From: Flavivirga aquatica
GTDB lineage: Bacteria; Bacteroidota; Bacteroidia; Flavobacteriales; Flavobacteriaceae
Length of the DNA stretch: 64,000 bases
Direction: 5' to 3'
Assembly (NCBI RefSeq): GCF_001747085.1
Contig: NZ_MDJD01000043.1
Coordinates: forward strand, 124,001 to 188,000
Shown: one piece after another, positions 1 through 8,701 of the stretch
Layout: the number at the start of each line of letters is the position of its first letter
How positions within the stretch are numbered: the stretch's first letter is position 1
Program-made: the position numbers and the translations under genes
Notes under the pieces: generated by a model
Told to the model about the DNA's origin: nothing
The model's input: only the letters and a program-made list of their open reading frames with translations
The model's database searches: none

Positions 1-572
1 AGATTGGCATTAAAAGGCGCTCCATCTACTACAATTAAAGGACCTCTTTCTAAAATTTCGCTAGATATTCCTCTAATTCTAATAGTTGGATTATTTCCAG
101 GTTGACCTCCTGCTGTTATTAAGCTTACTCCTGGAACAGCGCCCTGTAATGCTCTTAAGGGGGAAGTGACTTGTTGTGTTTCAATGTTCTTACTTGAAAC
201 AACGCCTACAGATCCCACTATAGATTCTCTTGTTTGCGATCCATAAGCTACAACGATAACTTCCTCAAGTGTTGTTGTGTCCTCATGCATTATAACATTA
301 ATTGTATTTGATGATTGAACAGTAATTTCTTGATTTGTATATCCCACAAAACTAAATACAAGTATTGCTCCTTGATTTACTTTGATTGAATATTTTCCAT
401 CAAAATCTGTTGAAGTTCCAATGTTTGAATTTTTAATTAGAACTGTTGCTCCCGGTAGTGGCAAGTTGTCTTTGTCTACAATCTTACCATAAATAGTTTT
501 GTCTTGTGCAGACAATGATATTATGCAAAATACTATAAATACTAGAGTTAAATAGTAGTTTTTTACTTTCAT
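1..572 (-). CDS. SusC/RagA-like TonB-linked outer membrane receptor, N-terminal part
   Basis: Open frame running off the left edge; about 190 N-terminal residues are visible. The start at 572 gives a clear signal peptide ending ...IISLSAQ, followed by KTIYGKIVDKDNLPLPGATV, the opening of a CarboxypepD_reg-like domain (about residues 23-105). Then come EEVIVVAYGSQTRESIVGSV and TIRIRG...GPLIVVDG, which are hallmarks of the plug domain of SusC-type receptors. Such proteins import glycans, peptides or other large solutes across the outer membrane with TonB energy and a SusD partner, which would lie beyond the edge. The substrate cannot be told. The AraC-type gene just upstream on the same strand is the likely regulator, and the 5' leader is unusual (see 582-728 and 771-793). 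Confidence 0.93.
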   Translation of the reverse strand, partial: MKVKNYYLTLVFIVFCIISLSAQDKTIYGKIVDKDNLPLPGATVLIKNSNIGTSTDFDGKYSIKVNQGAILVFSFVGYTNQEITVQSSNTINVIMHEDTTTLEEVIVVAYGSQTRESIVGSVGVVSSKNIETQQVTSPLRALQGAVPGVSLITAGGQPGNNPTIRIRGISSEILERGPLIVVDGAPFNAN

Positions 573-581
573 AAGTAGATG

Positions 582-728
582 TTTTTGAATTAGTCAATGC
601 AGATTGAAAAAAGGTAGGAGGCGTATTTTTTAAGTGACTAATTCAAAAAAATCATACTTTATAAAAAGAAATTAAAGTTTAGTGGAATTTAAAACATTAC
701 ATATAAAGTTTTATCCGTCCTACCTTTT
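582..728 (-). promoter_or_regulatory. Receptor-gene leader with two interleaved inverted repeats
   Basis: Two perfect inverted repeats interleave upstream of the SusC-like gene. Pair B is TTTTTGAATTAGTCA (582-596) with its complement TGACTAATTCAAAAA (635-649). Pair A is AAAAGGTAGGA (609-619) with TCCTACCTTTT (718-728). Read on the minus strand the order is A, B, A', B', so the two helices cannot nest; they form either a pseudoknot or two alternative hairpins. Arm A' is followed by a run of T on the transcribed strand, as in an intrinsic terminator. An attenuator-like leader is an inference; the transcription start is unknown and the arms could instead be protein-binding sites. Confidence 0.45.
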
Positions 729-770
729 ACAATTGCAGAGATAAAAGAAAGGATAAAGAGGTGGTTTAGG

Positions 771-793
771 GGTAATCCCCATAATACTTTACC
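771..793. promoter_or_regulatory. Operator-like element GGTAAT...TACC, copy 1
   Basis: GGTAATCCCC, then ATAATA, then TTTACC, about 200 bases upstream of the SusC-like gene. A close copy lies at 2440-2463 upstream of the AraC-type regulator gene. Both copies have outer GGTA/TACC inverted ends, a CCC block and ATAATA, and both have the same orientation relative to the gene they precede. This fits a site for the AraC-type regulator between them, but that is an inference. Confidence 0.45.
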
Positions 794-818
794 TATTTTG
801 GTATAGATTATTTGTTAT

Positions 819-2327
819 TTATTCGTAGGTAATACTTTGGTTATGAGATTCTATATACTCAGAAGGTGTAAGAGAAATTTCTTTTTTAAAAGCTTTATTA
901 AAAGTAACTTTATTATTGTATCCTACCTCGTAAGCAACATCAATAATATTTAAATTACCACAAACATCTTCTTTAAGTAAATGAGCAGCCTCTTTAATTC
1001 TGAATTTGTTGATTAGCTCAAAAAAGTTCATGTTAAAATGTTCATTTATTATTTGTGAAGTATTGTGTCTTGTTGTGTTTAATTTTTTTGATAGAATCTC
1101 AAGATTGATATTATTTTCCTTATATATTTTTTCTTCTACAAGTAATGTTATTAGGTTTTCTTTAAGCTCTTTTGATAAAGCCTCAGTTAGTCCTGATTTT
1201 TTATATTTTTCCAGAAATAATTTATTTTTAAAGGGAATGGTTTCACTTTTAAGCATTTGAGGTTGTACATATGCTAAATATGCTATGTAGATAACCATAA
1301 TAGACATTATTCCTATTTGTATATGATAAACTAAACTAGAAATAAAGCCTAAAGCCCCATATGCAAATAAGCCATAAATTAAATAAGAAATAACATATGA
1401 AATGTGTATTCTATATATAGTTTTTTTCCATAAAGTAATGTTGTTGCTAGAAGTATTGTTTTTTTCTTTTACTAAGAATAGCTTGCCAATAAAATATGCG
1501 TAAATAATTAAAGATGTTATTTTGGAAATGAAAATCACTAAATCATAATTTTTATAATCTGTGTTTATTTCTAGCATCATTTTAATTTTCTCTGAAGGGG
1601 ATAATAAGTAAATAGGTGATAGAAATGCTAATAAGATTAAGGTAGGTAGAAAGTGTAATAAGTATACATTTTTAAATTTAAAATCTTGAGTAATACTCTT
1701 AAAATAAAAATATAATAAAGGCCCATATAATAGTGCAATTATAGATGATATTCTATAGGTATATGGTAATTCATATTGTATATTAGACATGTACAGTACA
1801 AATTCAAGAATGAAAAGAGAATGCGCACCAACAAAAGCTCCAATAAATACTTTTGCATATTTATTTGCTTGCTTAGTGAAATTAATAACTAATGCGAAGA
1901 AAAAGCCAATTAACGAAGCATAAAGATATAAGAATGTTAATGGTGTAATGTGTATTAAATATTTGTCATTTAGGCTTTTGTATTCTTCAGTTTTATTAAT
2001 GTTATTATAAGCTCCATTATTTAAAATTGAAAAGTCTAATGTATTATTTATGTATTTTTCAGTAAAAAGGAAGGCGTCTTTAGGTTGGTTTAAATTGGCG
2101 TTTAATATGGCTAGTTTTTTAAATATTTTAATTGAATCTGAGTGTTTTTTTGTCAATGCATCATTGTAAAGTACCAATAGTTCAAGTTGAGCCATATCAT
2201 TATTAATATTTTTTTCTTGAATTAAACTATCAATTTGAATTAATGATAAATTTGGAATAGCTAATAGTTTATTTGATATACTAAATAAGCATAAGGCAAT
2301 AAATAATATTTTTGAATTATTTGGCAT
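819..2327 (-). CDS. Membrane-anchored AraC-family transcriptional regulator
   Basis: 502 aa. Residues 1-23 form a signal-like hydrophobic start, followed by a polar, probably periplasmic segment (about 24-125). About seven hydrophobic helices follow between residues 127 and 352. The C-terminal 100 residues are an AraC-type double helix-turn-helix, with the typical end AYEVGYNNKVTFNKAF and the LTPSEY motif (about 400-490). This architecture, a membrane sensor module joined directly to an AraC DNA-binding domain, is common in Flavobacteriia. It probably senses a signal in the envelope and controls the neighbouring SusC-like system. A similar DNA element upstream of its own gene (2440-2463) and of the receptor gene (771-793) suggests autoregulation. 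The ligand is unknown. Confidence 0.88.
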   Translation of the reverse strand: MPNNSKILFIALCLFSISNKLLAIPNLSLIQIDSLIQEKNINNDMAQLELLVLYNDALTKKHSDSIKIFKKLAILNANLNQPKDAFLFTEKYINNTLDFSILNNGAYNNINKTEEYKSLNDKYLIHITPLTFLYLYASLIGFFFALVINFTKQANKYAKVFIGAFVGAHSLFILEFVLYMSNIQYELPYTYRISSIIALLYGPLLYFYFKSITQDFKFKNVYLLHFLPTLILLAFLSPIYLLSPSEKIKMMLEINTDYKNYDLVIFISKITSLIIYAYFIGKLFLVKEKNNTSSNNITLWKKTIYRIHISYVISYLIYGLFAYGALGFISSLVYHIQIGIMSIMVIYIAYLAYVQPQMLKSETIPFKNKLFLEKYKKSGLTEALSKELKENLITLLVEEKIYKENNINLEILSKKLNTTRHNTSQIINEHFNMNFFELINKFRIKEAAHLLKEDVCGNLNIIDVAYEVGYNNKVTFNKAFKKEISLTPSEYIESHNQSITYE

Positions 2328-2439
2328 TCGTTATTTAATTGACAATGGTTAGTTAAAGCTCTTAATAGGGTAATAGAAAACTAACTTACCATGAAATTAT
2401 AAATAAAGGAGATTGATATTCTTAAAAAATTCTTAAAAA

Positions 2440-2463
2440 GGTAATTCCCGATAATAATATACC
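2440..2463. promoter_or_regulatory. Operator-like element GGTAAT...TACC, copy 2
   Basis: GGTAATTCCC, then GATAATAA, then TATACC. It matches the element at 771-793 except for one extra base and a few substitutions, and lies about 115 bases upstream of the AraC-type regulator start. It is a probable autoregulatory site (inference from the shared sequence only). Confidence 0.45.
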
Positions 2464-2586
2464 CTTTGTAATATAGTAATTTTTTTCTGTTTGTGTAAAA
2501 ATTTTAAGTCGCATTGTTTTGATAATCAGTATTTTGTTTGGTTCTTGTTTTGCTTAAAAAATTGAAGTGAATAATGTTTCTCACAA

Positions 2587-2614
2587 AAAAGGTTGCCTAT
2601 TATAGCAACCTTTT
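2587..2614 (-). terminator. Intrinsic terminator after galE
   Basis: Ten-base perfect stem AAAAGGTTGC (2587-2596) with GCAACCTTTT (2605-2614) and an 8-base loop, 24 bases after the galE stop. The T-rich arm follows the stem on the minus strand, as expected for an intrinsic terminator. Confidence 0.8.
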
Positions 2615-2637
2615 CTATATTATAATTTAGCAAATTT

Positions 2638-3663
2638 TTATTTATTTTCTCTAACTACTTGTTCCCATTTCCATGCAGAACGCATAGCATCATCAAGTGT
2701 TAATTCTGTTTTCCAGCCTAATTCATCATTTGCTTTATTGGTATCTGCATAAGCAGAAATAATATCACCTTCTCTTCTGTCAACAATTTTGTAATTTAAT
2801 TTTTTGCCAGAAACACGTTCAAAAGATTGAACAACCTCTAATACCGAACTCCCTTTTCCTGTTCCTAAATTAAAAGTTTCATAATTTACTTTGTTTTTAT
2901 CTTGAAGCAAGCGGCCTAGAGCTACAACATGTGCTTTTGCTAAATCTACAACATGAATATAATCACGTATACATGTTCCATCTGGTGTTGGATAATCTTC
3001 TCCAAAAACAGATAACTCTTCACGTAAACCTATGGCAGTTTGAGTAATAAAAGGCACTAAGTTTTGAGGAACACCAATTGGTAATTCTCCTATTTTAGCT
3101 GTTTCATGCGCTCCAACTGGATTAAAGTAACGTAAAGCAATAGCTTTTAAAGTTGAAACAACTTTACATGTGTCTCTAATAATTTCTTCACCTATTTGTT
3201 TTGTGTTTCCGTAAGGAGATTCAGCTTGTTTTACTGGTGCATTTTCTGTGATAGGTAATTCATCTGCTTGTCCGTAAACAGTACAAGAAGAGCTAAATAT
3301 GAAACTAGCAGCTGGTAGTTTTTTTAATTCTTTAAGAATGTAAACTAAGGTTCCTATATTATTTTCATAATATAATAAAGGTTCTTTAACACTTTCTCCA
3401 ACTGCTTTACTTGCCGCAAAATGAATAACACCTTTTACATCATTATGTTTTTTGAAGAATGCAGAAACCCCATCCTTATCTTTTAAATCTAATTTTTCAA
3501 AAACAGGAGTTTTTCCAGTTATGGCAGTAATACCATCCAAAACTTTTATTGAAGAGTTTGATAAATCATCAATAATAACAACCTCGTAGCCTTCATTTTG
3601 TAGTTCTACAACTGTATGAGATCCAATAAATCCTAATCCGCCAGTAACTAATATCTTATCCAT
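2638..3663 (-). CDS. galE: UDP-glucose 4-epimerase
   Basis: 341 aa, the usual GalE length. It interconverts UDP-glucose and UDP-galactose in the cytoplasm, supplying envelope polysaccharide precursors. Seen: the NAD-binding GGLGFIG motif at residues 8-14, the SSS of the active site near 124-126 and the catalytic YxxxK (Tyr151, Lys155) of extended short-chain dehydrogenases. Its start overlaps the end of the upstream aminotransferase gene by 8 bases, so the two are translationally coupled and probably serve the same surface-sugar pathway. A strong terminator follows. Confidence 0.95.
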   Translation of the reverse strand: MDKILVTGGLGFIGSHTVVELQNEGYEVVIIDDLSNSSIKVLDGITAITGKTPVFEKLDLKDKDGVSAFFKKHNDVKGVIHFAASKAVGESVKEPLLYYENNIGTLVYILKELKKLPAASFIFSSSCTVYGQADELPITENAPVKQAESPYGNTKQIGEEIIRDTCKVVSTLKAIALRYFNPVGAHETAKIGELPIGVPQNLVPFITQTAIGLREELSVFGEDYPTPDGTCIRDYIHVVDLAKAHVVALGRLLQDKNKVNYETFNLGTGKGSSVLEVVQSFERVSGKKLNYKIVDRREGDIISAYADTNKANDELGWKTELTLDDAMRSAWKWEQVVRENK

Positions 3664-4810
3664 TTATAAATTTTATGATAGTTGATGTAATAAATTCTAT
3701 TTGTTCGTCATCTAATTCCGTATGCATTGGTAATGAAATGACATTTTTAACTAACTTATTTGTAATTTCAAAATCAGCTTCATTGTATCTTGCATCTAAA
3801 TATGCTTTTTGTTTGTGAAGAGGAATAGGGTAGTAGACACCACAAGGAATTCCTTGACTATTTAAGTGTTTTGCTAAAGCATCTCTATCTATACCGCTTA
3901 TTCTTAATGTGTATTGGTGAAAGACATGACAATTACAAGTGTCACATATTTCTAAACAACCATTAGATACTTTTGGTGTTATTATCTGCTCTATATCTTC
4001 AAAAGCTTTATTATATTTTTTTGCAGCAATTTGTCTTGCTTTATTATATTTATCTAAATGCGGTAGTTTGGCATCTAAAACAGCAGCTTGTATACTATCT
4101 AAACGAGAATTAACACCAACGACATCATGGTGATAGCGCTCATACATACCATGATTTACAATACCTCGTATAGTATGTGCTAAATTATCATCGTTTGTAA
4201 AAATGGCACCACCGTCTCCATAACAACCTAAGTTTTTAGAAGGAAAAAAGGAAGTAGATCCTACATGACCAATGGTTCCTGCTTTGGCTTTAGCACCATC
4301 TTTGTATGTGTAATTAGCACCAATAGCTTGAGCATTATCTTCAATAACAAATAAATTATGCTCTTTAGCAATTTCCATTATAGCTTCCATATTGGCACAT
4401 TGACCAAATAAATGAACAGGTACTATGGCTTTTGTTTTTGGAGTAATAGCCTTTTTTATAGCATTAATATTGATATTAAAATCATCTTCGTTAACATCTA
4501 CTAAAACAGGAGTTAATTGTAATAAAGCAATCACCTCAACAGTTGCAGCAAATGTGAAATCTGCTGTAATAACTTCATCTCCGGGTTTTAATCCCAAGCC
4601 CATCATAGCTATTTGTAAAGCATCTGTTCCGTTAGCACATGGTATTACATGTTTTACGCCTAAATATGTTTCTAAATGCTTTTGAAAATCATGAACCTTA
4701 GGTCCATTTATAAATGTAGTTGTTTCAATAACTTCTTGAATAGAAGGATTAACAATATCTTTTATATCGTTATACTGACCTTTAAGGTCAACCATTTGAA
4801 TTTTCTTCAT
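3656..4810 (-). CDS. DegT/DnrJ/EryC1/StrS family sugar aminotransferase
   Basis: 384 aa. A PLP enzyme of the family that aminates nucleotide-linked keto-sugars for lipopolysaccharide or capsule. Seen: EDNAQAIGA with the PLP-contacting Asp158, and TSFFPSKNLG with the Schiff-base Lys192. Near the C-terminus a CLEICDTCNCHVFHQYTLRI segment contains four close cysteines, an insertion in front of the conserved core strand that could bind a metal. The gene is coupled to galE and has a good promoter upstream (4892-4922). The exact sugar cannot be read from sequence. Confidence 0.92.
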   Translation of the reverse strand: MKKIQMVDLKGQYNDIKDIVNPSIQEVIETTTFINGPKVHDFQKHLETYLGVKHVIPCANGTDALQIAMMGLGLKPGDEVITADFTFAATVEVIALLQLTPVLVDVNEDDFNININAIKKAITPKTKAIVPVHLFGQCANMEAIMEIAKEHNLFVIEDNAQAIGANYTYKDGAKAKAGTIGHVGSTSFFPSKNLGCYGDGGAIFTNDDNLAHTIRGIVNHGMYERYHHDVVGVNSRLDSIQAAVLDAKLPHLDKYNKARQIAAKKYNKAFEDIEQIITPKVSNGCLEICDTCNCHVFHQYTLRISGIDRDALAKHLNSQGIPCGVYYPIPLHKQKAYLDARYNEADFEITNKLVKNVISLPMHTELDDEQIEFITSTIIKFING

Positions 4811-4891
4811 CTAAAAAAAATTGTAGTCTATATATTAATTTAAGAGAATAAAGACTAATTTTTATGAATCCCTTTGTGGGGTAACATATAG

Positions 4892-4922
4892 CAAAATTAC
4901 AAAAAACCTTTACGCAAACCAA
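4892..4922 (-). promoter_or_regulatory. Promoter of the aminotransferase-galE operon
   Basis: On the minus strand: TTG, 20 bases, then TAATTTTG, an exact fit to the Bacteroidota TAnnTTTG element. Transcription would start near 4885, leaving a leader of about 75 bases before the ATG at 4810. Confidence 0.55.
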
Positions 4923-5027
4923 TGAAACACTTATCAATAATATTAATTATTAATTAAGTGTTTATTGAACAAAATATATCTCTGTAATTAAAGAATTTAA
5001 ATTTAAAGATGAATTTATTTCAAAGAA

Positions 5028-6290
5028 ATGTATTTTAGCATTAAAGAAAAAATATTGAGTTTTATTTATAACTTAGGAATACACCTTACGCATTTTACTT
5101 TGAAATGTATTGCGTTGTTTAACGAAAAAATAAAAAAAGGTGTTATTGGAAGACAAAATACTTTTGAGGTTTTAAAAAGTAATTTAAGCGAAAATGATAA
5201 AACCTTATGGTTTCATTGTGCTTCTTTAGGCGAGTACGAACAAGGACTTCCTGTATTTAAAGAACTTAGGAAATACTACAAGAGTCATAAAATTGTACTC
5301 AGTTTTTTTTCGCCCTCGGGTTATGAAATTCGTAAAAATTCACCCATTTCAGATATTGTTGTATATCTTCCATTAGATACTCAAAAAAATGCAAAACAGT
5401 TTTTAGATATTGTTAATCCAGAGCTAACAATTTTTGTTAAATATGATATTTGGCCAAATTTTTTAAATGAATTAAAGCATAGAAAATTACAAGCTATATT
5501 GATTTCCGCAGCATTTAGGAAAAATCAATCTTATTTTAAATTTTACGGGAGAGAATTAAAGAACGCTTTATTTGCTTTTGATTATATTTTCACACAAAAT
5601 GAAATTACGAAAGCTTTACTTAGTTCAATAGGATATAACAATGTAAGTATTAGTGGAGATACTCGTTTTGATCGTGTATTTAGTCAATTAGATTTAGATA
5701 ATAATTTAAGTTTTATTGAGTCTTTTAAAGACGATAAATTATGCGTAGTTGCAGGAAGTACATGGCCAGAAGATGAAAAACTATTAGTGAATTATATTAA
5801 CTCTAAAGCAAAAAAAGATATTAAATTTATTATTGCTCCTCATAATATAAAGACTACGCAAATAAAAAATCTACAAGAAAGTTTGAAAGTTAGTACTGTA
5901 TTGTATTCCCAAAAAGATGATGTGTCAATAAATGAGGCTCAAGTCTTTATTATTGATACTATAGGAATTCTTACAAAAATTTACAGTTATGCAGATATTG
6001 CTTATGTAGGAGGAGCAATGGGGAGTACAGGGTTGCATAATACTTTGGAGCCTGCTGTATTTGGAATACCAGTAATAATAGGGGGAAATTATAAAAAATT
6101 TCCAGAAGCTAAGGCTATGATTAGAAATGGAGGTATGTTCTCTATATCAAACCAGAAAGAGCTCGATACTATGTTGACTCAACTAGTTGATAATGATAGT
6201 TTAAGGTTGGATTCTGGAAATAAAAACAAGGTGTTTATAGGTGAAAATAAAGGTGCAGTAATCCAAATTATCGATTATCTACGTATATAA
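5028..6290 (+). CDS. waaA: 3-deoxy-D-manno-octulosonic acid (Kdo) transferase
   Basis: 420 aa, standard length. It transfers Kdo from CMP-Kdo to lipid A on the inner face of the cytoplasmic membrane. Seen: a hydrophobic N-terminal anchor (about residues 8-32), the glycosyltransferase-30 motif FHCASLGEYEQ with the catalytic Glu69, and the C-terminal nucleotide-binding stretch YVGGAMGSTGLHNTLEP. It is divergent from the aminotransferase-galE pair, which fits an envelope polysaccharide neighbourhood. Confidence 0.95.
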   Translation: MYFSIKEKILSFIYNLGIHLTHFTLKCIALFNEKIKKGVIGRQNTFEVLKSNLSENDKTLWFHCASLGEYEQGLPVFKELRKYYKSHKIVLSFFSPSGYEIRKNSPISDIVVYLPLDTQKNAKQFLDIVNPELTIFVKYDIWPNFLNELKHRKLQAILISAAFRKNQSYFKFYGRELKNALFAFDYIFTQNEITKALLSSIGYNNVSISGDTRFDRVFSQLDLDNNLSFIESFKDDKLCVVAGSTWPEDEKLLVNYINSKAKKDIKFIIAPHNIKTTQIKNLQESLKVSTVLYSQKDDVSINEAQVFIIDTIGILTKIYSYADIAYVGGAMGSTGLHNTLEPAVFGIPVIIGGNYKKFPEAKAMIRNGGMFSISNQKELDTMLTQLVDNDSLRLDSGNKNKVFIGENKGAVIQIIDYLRI

Positions 6291-6388
6291 GTGTGTTAAT
6301 GTTAAAAACTCTTAATAAATTCTTAATTTTTAAGAAAAAGTCATTAAATTGACACTGACTAAAATAATTAACACTAAAACAAAAACTG

Positions 6389-6754
6389 ATGAAAAAATTA
6401 TTATTAAGTACTGCATTGCTATTAGCTTTAAGTATTAGTTTCACATCTTGTAGAGATACAAAAAACGCAGAATCTGTAGAAGATGCTGTTGAGAATGCTG
6501 AAAAAGAAGTAGATGGAGCTGTTGAGAATATTAAAGAAGGAGCAGAGCATACTATTGATGCAGCTGAAAAAACTGTAGAAGAAGCAGGAGAAGCTGTTGG
6601 TAATACTGTTGATGAAGCAGGAAAAGCAATAGAAGGAGCAGTAAATACTGCTGAAAAAACAGTGGATAAAGCTGCAACTGATGCTGCTAATGCTGTAGAC
6701 AAAGCTGAAGATGCTCTTAAAAAAGAAGCAAATAAGCTTAAAACAAGTCACTAA
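6389..6754 (+). CDS. Small Ala/Glu-rich helical lipoprotein
   Basis: 121 aa. The signal peptide ends in a lipobox (FTSC, Cys21). The rest is almost wholly charged and Ala-rich, with repeating units of the AEKTVEEAGEAV / DEAGKAIEGAV / AEKTVDKAATDA type that predict one long amphipathic helix or coiled coil. It resembles YtxH-like and LEA-like stress or spacer proteins and may tether or space envelope layers. No enzymatic motif is seen and the function is unknown. Long open frames on the opposite strand are by-products of its repetitive codons. A strong bidirectional terminator follows. Confidence 0.85.
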   Translation: MKKLLLSTALLLALSISFTSCRDTKNAESVEDAVENAEKEVDGAVENIKEGAEHTIDAAEKTVEEAGEAVGNTVDEAGKAIEGAVNTAEKTVDKAATDAANAVDKAEDALKKEANKLKTSH

Positions 6755-6770
6755 TTTATAGAGACTTTAT

Positions 6771-6809
6771 AACACAAAAAAACCACCATAAAGGTGGTTT
6801 TTTTGTGTT
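6771..6809. terminator. Bidirectional intrinsic terminator
   Basis: Perfect 17-base stem from AACACAAAAAAACCACC (6771-6787) with its complement at 6793-6809 and a 5-base loop, lying between the convergent lipoprotein and DUF5777 genes. A-rich and T-rich arms serve both strands. Confidence 0.88.
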
Positions 6810-6847
6810 ATAAATTATTTTATTAGATCAATTTAATAATTGCCTTA

Positions 6848-7747
6848 TTAAAGACGTTTTTGGTTTAAATGTAAAACAAATGTTGCGTTAAATCCGAATA
6901 CAAAATTTCCATCTTTAAAATTGAAATTATTAGGTGTTTGGGTAATAAATATATCTTCTACCATATTTCTTGTATTTGTTAATTGAAATTGCAATAATAA
7001 ATCACTCATTTCCCAATTTACACCTAATACAAATGGCGAATAAGTGTCTTTCGATTTTATTGGATTAGCAACATAATAATACTCTGAAACTAGAGCAACA
7101 TGACCTCCTACTTTATACCTACCACCAATTCCAATAGCAAAATGATTATGAGGATCGTTATTAATAGCAGAGGTACCTCTATGTATAAATGTTGGAGATA
7201 CCTGTAGCGAGAAATTTGGAGTGAATTTACGGGCTATCAATATTTGACTTGTAAATGAGGTTTGTAATTTATTAGCATTTTGAAAGGCTTTATAGCGTTT
7301 GGTTTGGCGAGAAAGATTTTGAAAAAGAGTTACGCTAAATGGAGACGTATTACTATCTCTCCTTTGGTTTATGAGTTTGTACTTTAAAAAACCATCAAAA
7401 ACACCATCTAAGGTGGAGCCACCTGCTCCAAAAGTTAACCTGTCTGAAATACTATATTCTAGAGCTATTCTGGCAGTCCAAATATCTGTAACAAAACTTT
7501 GACTTGGGCGGTTTGGAATATTCCAAAATAAATTCATCGCTTTAATTTCTAAAACACCTTTTTTTCTGTTCTCAATAGAATGTCCTAGAGAAATACGAGT
7601 GCCTTTAAAGGTCGCTATTTCATATTGTGGTGTATTTGGATGTTCCTTTTCTAAAGTGTCAAGTAAGTCTTGTGCATTTAAAGAAGAGGATATAAAGCCA
7701 ATAACTGTAAACAGCCAAAAATATATATTACTTTTCATAAGGTTCAT
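6848..7747 (-). CDS. DUF5777 family outer-membrane beta-barrel protein, copy A
   Basis: 299 aa, signal peptide ending at SLNAQ (about residue 25). The mature start QDLLDTLE, then ATFKGTRISLGHSIENRKKGVLE, is shared almost word for word with the paralogue at 12666-13553. The remainder is alternating amphipathic strands typical of an outer-membrane barrel. The start overlaps the end of the upstream YceI gene by 20 bases. In this family the recurring partners are YceI-like and cytochrome proteins (from memory), so a role in an envelope redox or lipid process is possible but unproven. Confidence 0.85.
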   Translation of the reverse strand: MNLMKSNIYFWLFTVIGFISSSLNAQDLLDTLEKEHPNTPQYEIATFKGTRISLGHSIENRKKGVLEIKAMNLFWNIPNRPSQSFVTDIWTARIALEYSISDRLTFGAGGSTLDGVFDGFLKYKLINQRRDSNTSPFSVTLFQNLSRQTKRYKAFQNANKLQTSFTSQILIARKFTPNFSLQVSPTFIHRGTSAINNDPHNHFAIGIGGRYKVGGHVALVSEYYYVANPIKSKDTYSPFVLGVNWEMSDLLLQFQLTNTRNMVEDIFITQTPNNFNFKDGNFVFGFNATFVLHLNQKRL

Positions 7748-8273
7748 ATTCGAATCTAAATTTAACGGCTATCATTTTAGCTATATTTGGTGCTAAAAGG
7801 GGAGGTATCTTAATTTCAAAATCTTTAACACTAAGGTCAAAATTTCCTGCTATTGAGTATTTACCATTAATATTTTGGATTTCTGTTTTTACTTCTATTT
7901 CTTTTGAAATGTTTCTTATTACCACGATACCTTTTACAATTCTGGTTTGAACTTTCAGAGAAGGATCAAAATCTATAATATGACCTTTAAAAGTAGCTTT
8001 AGGGTGTAAATCAGACTCAATATAGCTTTCATTAAAATGCTCATGCATTAAAGATTTTTTAAACTCAAATGCATTCATTAACATGCTTATAGCGATTTCC
8101 TTTTTAGAAAGATCAATAATGCTTAACACTTGATTGTTTTTTGCTTCAATGTTTTCTACCGAAGTATAAGAAAAAAAGGAGACCTGACCTTGACGTGCAA
8201 TAATTTGGTTTGAAGCTTCATTGAAACTTATTAGTTTATTAAAAAGTAATAACAGAATAATAATTTTATTCAT
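7728..8273 (-). CDS. YceI family periplasmic protein, copy A
   Basis: 181 aa with a cleavable signal peptide. YceI proteins are lipocalin-like barrels that bind polyisoprenoid or other hydrophobic molecules in the periplasm. The segments AKNNQVLSIIDLSKKEIAIS, MHEHFNESYIESDLHPKATF and the closing VRNIS...LSVKDFEIKIP match the fold. It is closely related to the protein at 12119-12664, with the same length and the same cassette position. It lies 2 bases downstream of the OB-fold gene and overlaps the DUF5777 gene. Confidence 0.88.
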   Translation of the reverse strand: MNKIIILLLLFNKLISFNEASNQIIARQGQVSFFSYTSVENIEAKNNQVLSIIDLSKKEIAISMLMNAFEFKKSLMHEHFNESYIESDLHPKATFKGHIIDFDPSLKVQTRIVKGIVVIRNISKEIEVKTEIQNINGKYSIAGNFDLSVKDFEIKIPPLLAPNIAKMIAVKFRFEYEPYEK

Positions 8274-8275
8274 TT

Positions 8276-8701
8276 TTATTTATTAACCAATACACAATTT
8301 AATATGATAACATCTTTTAAAAATCCTTTGCATATACCTTTTAAGTTTATTTTATCACCTAATTCTAATTTGTCAAATTCTTTTTTATTAACATTTTGTA
8401 TATCACATATTATATTTGAATATGTATTATAGCCTTGTAATATTAGTGTATTTCGATTGTTTAAAAAATTAATCTTCTTTATAATCCCTTTTATTTCAAG
8501 AACTTTACCCTTATACATGGAATCTGATTTCTTCTCATCCTCTAAATAATGCTCTGAGATTTCTGCAGCACTTATTTTTAATACTGGAGAAACCTCTTTC
8601 ATATTAATGAACGATGATCTGGAAAGCAGGAAGTATGCATATAGACCTGTCATCAAAAATAAAGAAAATAGAATTATTATTAACTTGTTTTTTTTATTCA
8701 T
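8276..8701 (-). CDS. OB-fold (tRNA_anti-like) membrane-anchored protein, copy A
   Basis: 141 aa: one N-terminal membrane helix (about residues 8-28), then a small domain with YKGKVLEIKGIIKKI, GDKINLKGICKGFL and a closing DVIILNCVLVN. This is the pattern of the OB-fold tRNA_anti-like family of exported proteins. KGIC-G-L-DV and a second Cys near the end are shared with the paralogue at 11691-12107, so a disulphide is likely. It is the first gene of the minus-strand cassette. The function is unknown. Confidence 0.75.
   Translation of the reverse strand: MNKKNKLIIILFSLFLMTGLYAYFLLSRSSFINMKEVSPVLKISAAEISEHYLEDEKKSDSMYKGKVLEIKGIIKKINFLNNRNTLILQGYNTYSNIICDIQNVNKKEFDKLELGDKINLKGICKGFLKDVIILNCVLVNK

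Larger units (their letters stand above)
2328..2637. other. Intergenic stretch upstream of the AraC-type gene
   Basis: 310 bases without a credible gene. It holds operator-like copy 2 (2440-2463), a direct repeat of TTCTTAAAAA-like sequence just beside it (about 2418-2440), and the galE terminator (2587-2614). Nothing else was recognised. Confidence 0.6.

Noticed and set aside
582-728. Insertion-sequence ends
   Set aside because: No transposase gene, no target duplication, and the pairs interleave instead of bounding one segment.
6268-6751. Two long open frames on the minus strand opposite the small lipoprotein
   Set aside because: They are Ser/Phe/Cys-rich translations caused by the repetitive GAA/GCA codons of the plus-strand gene, with no domain and no start context.
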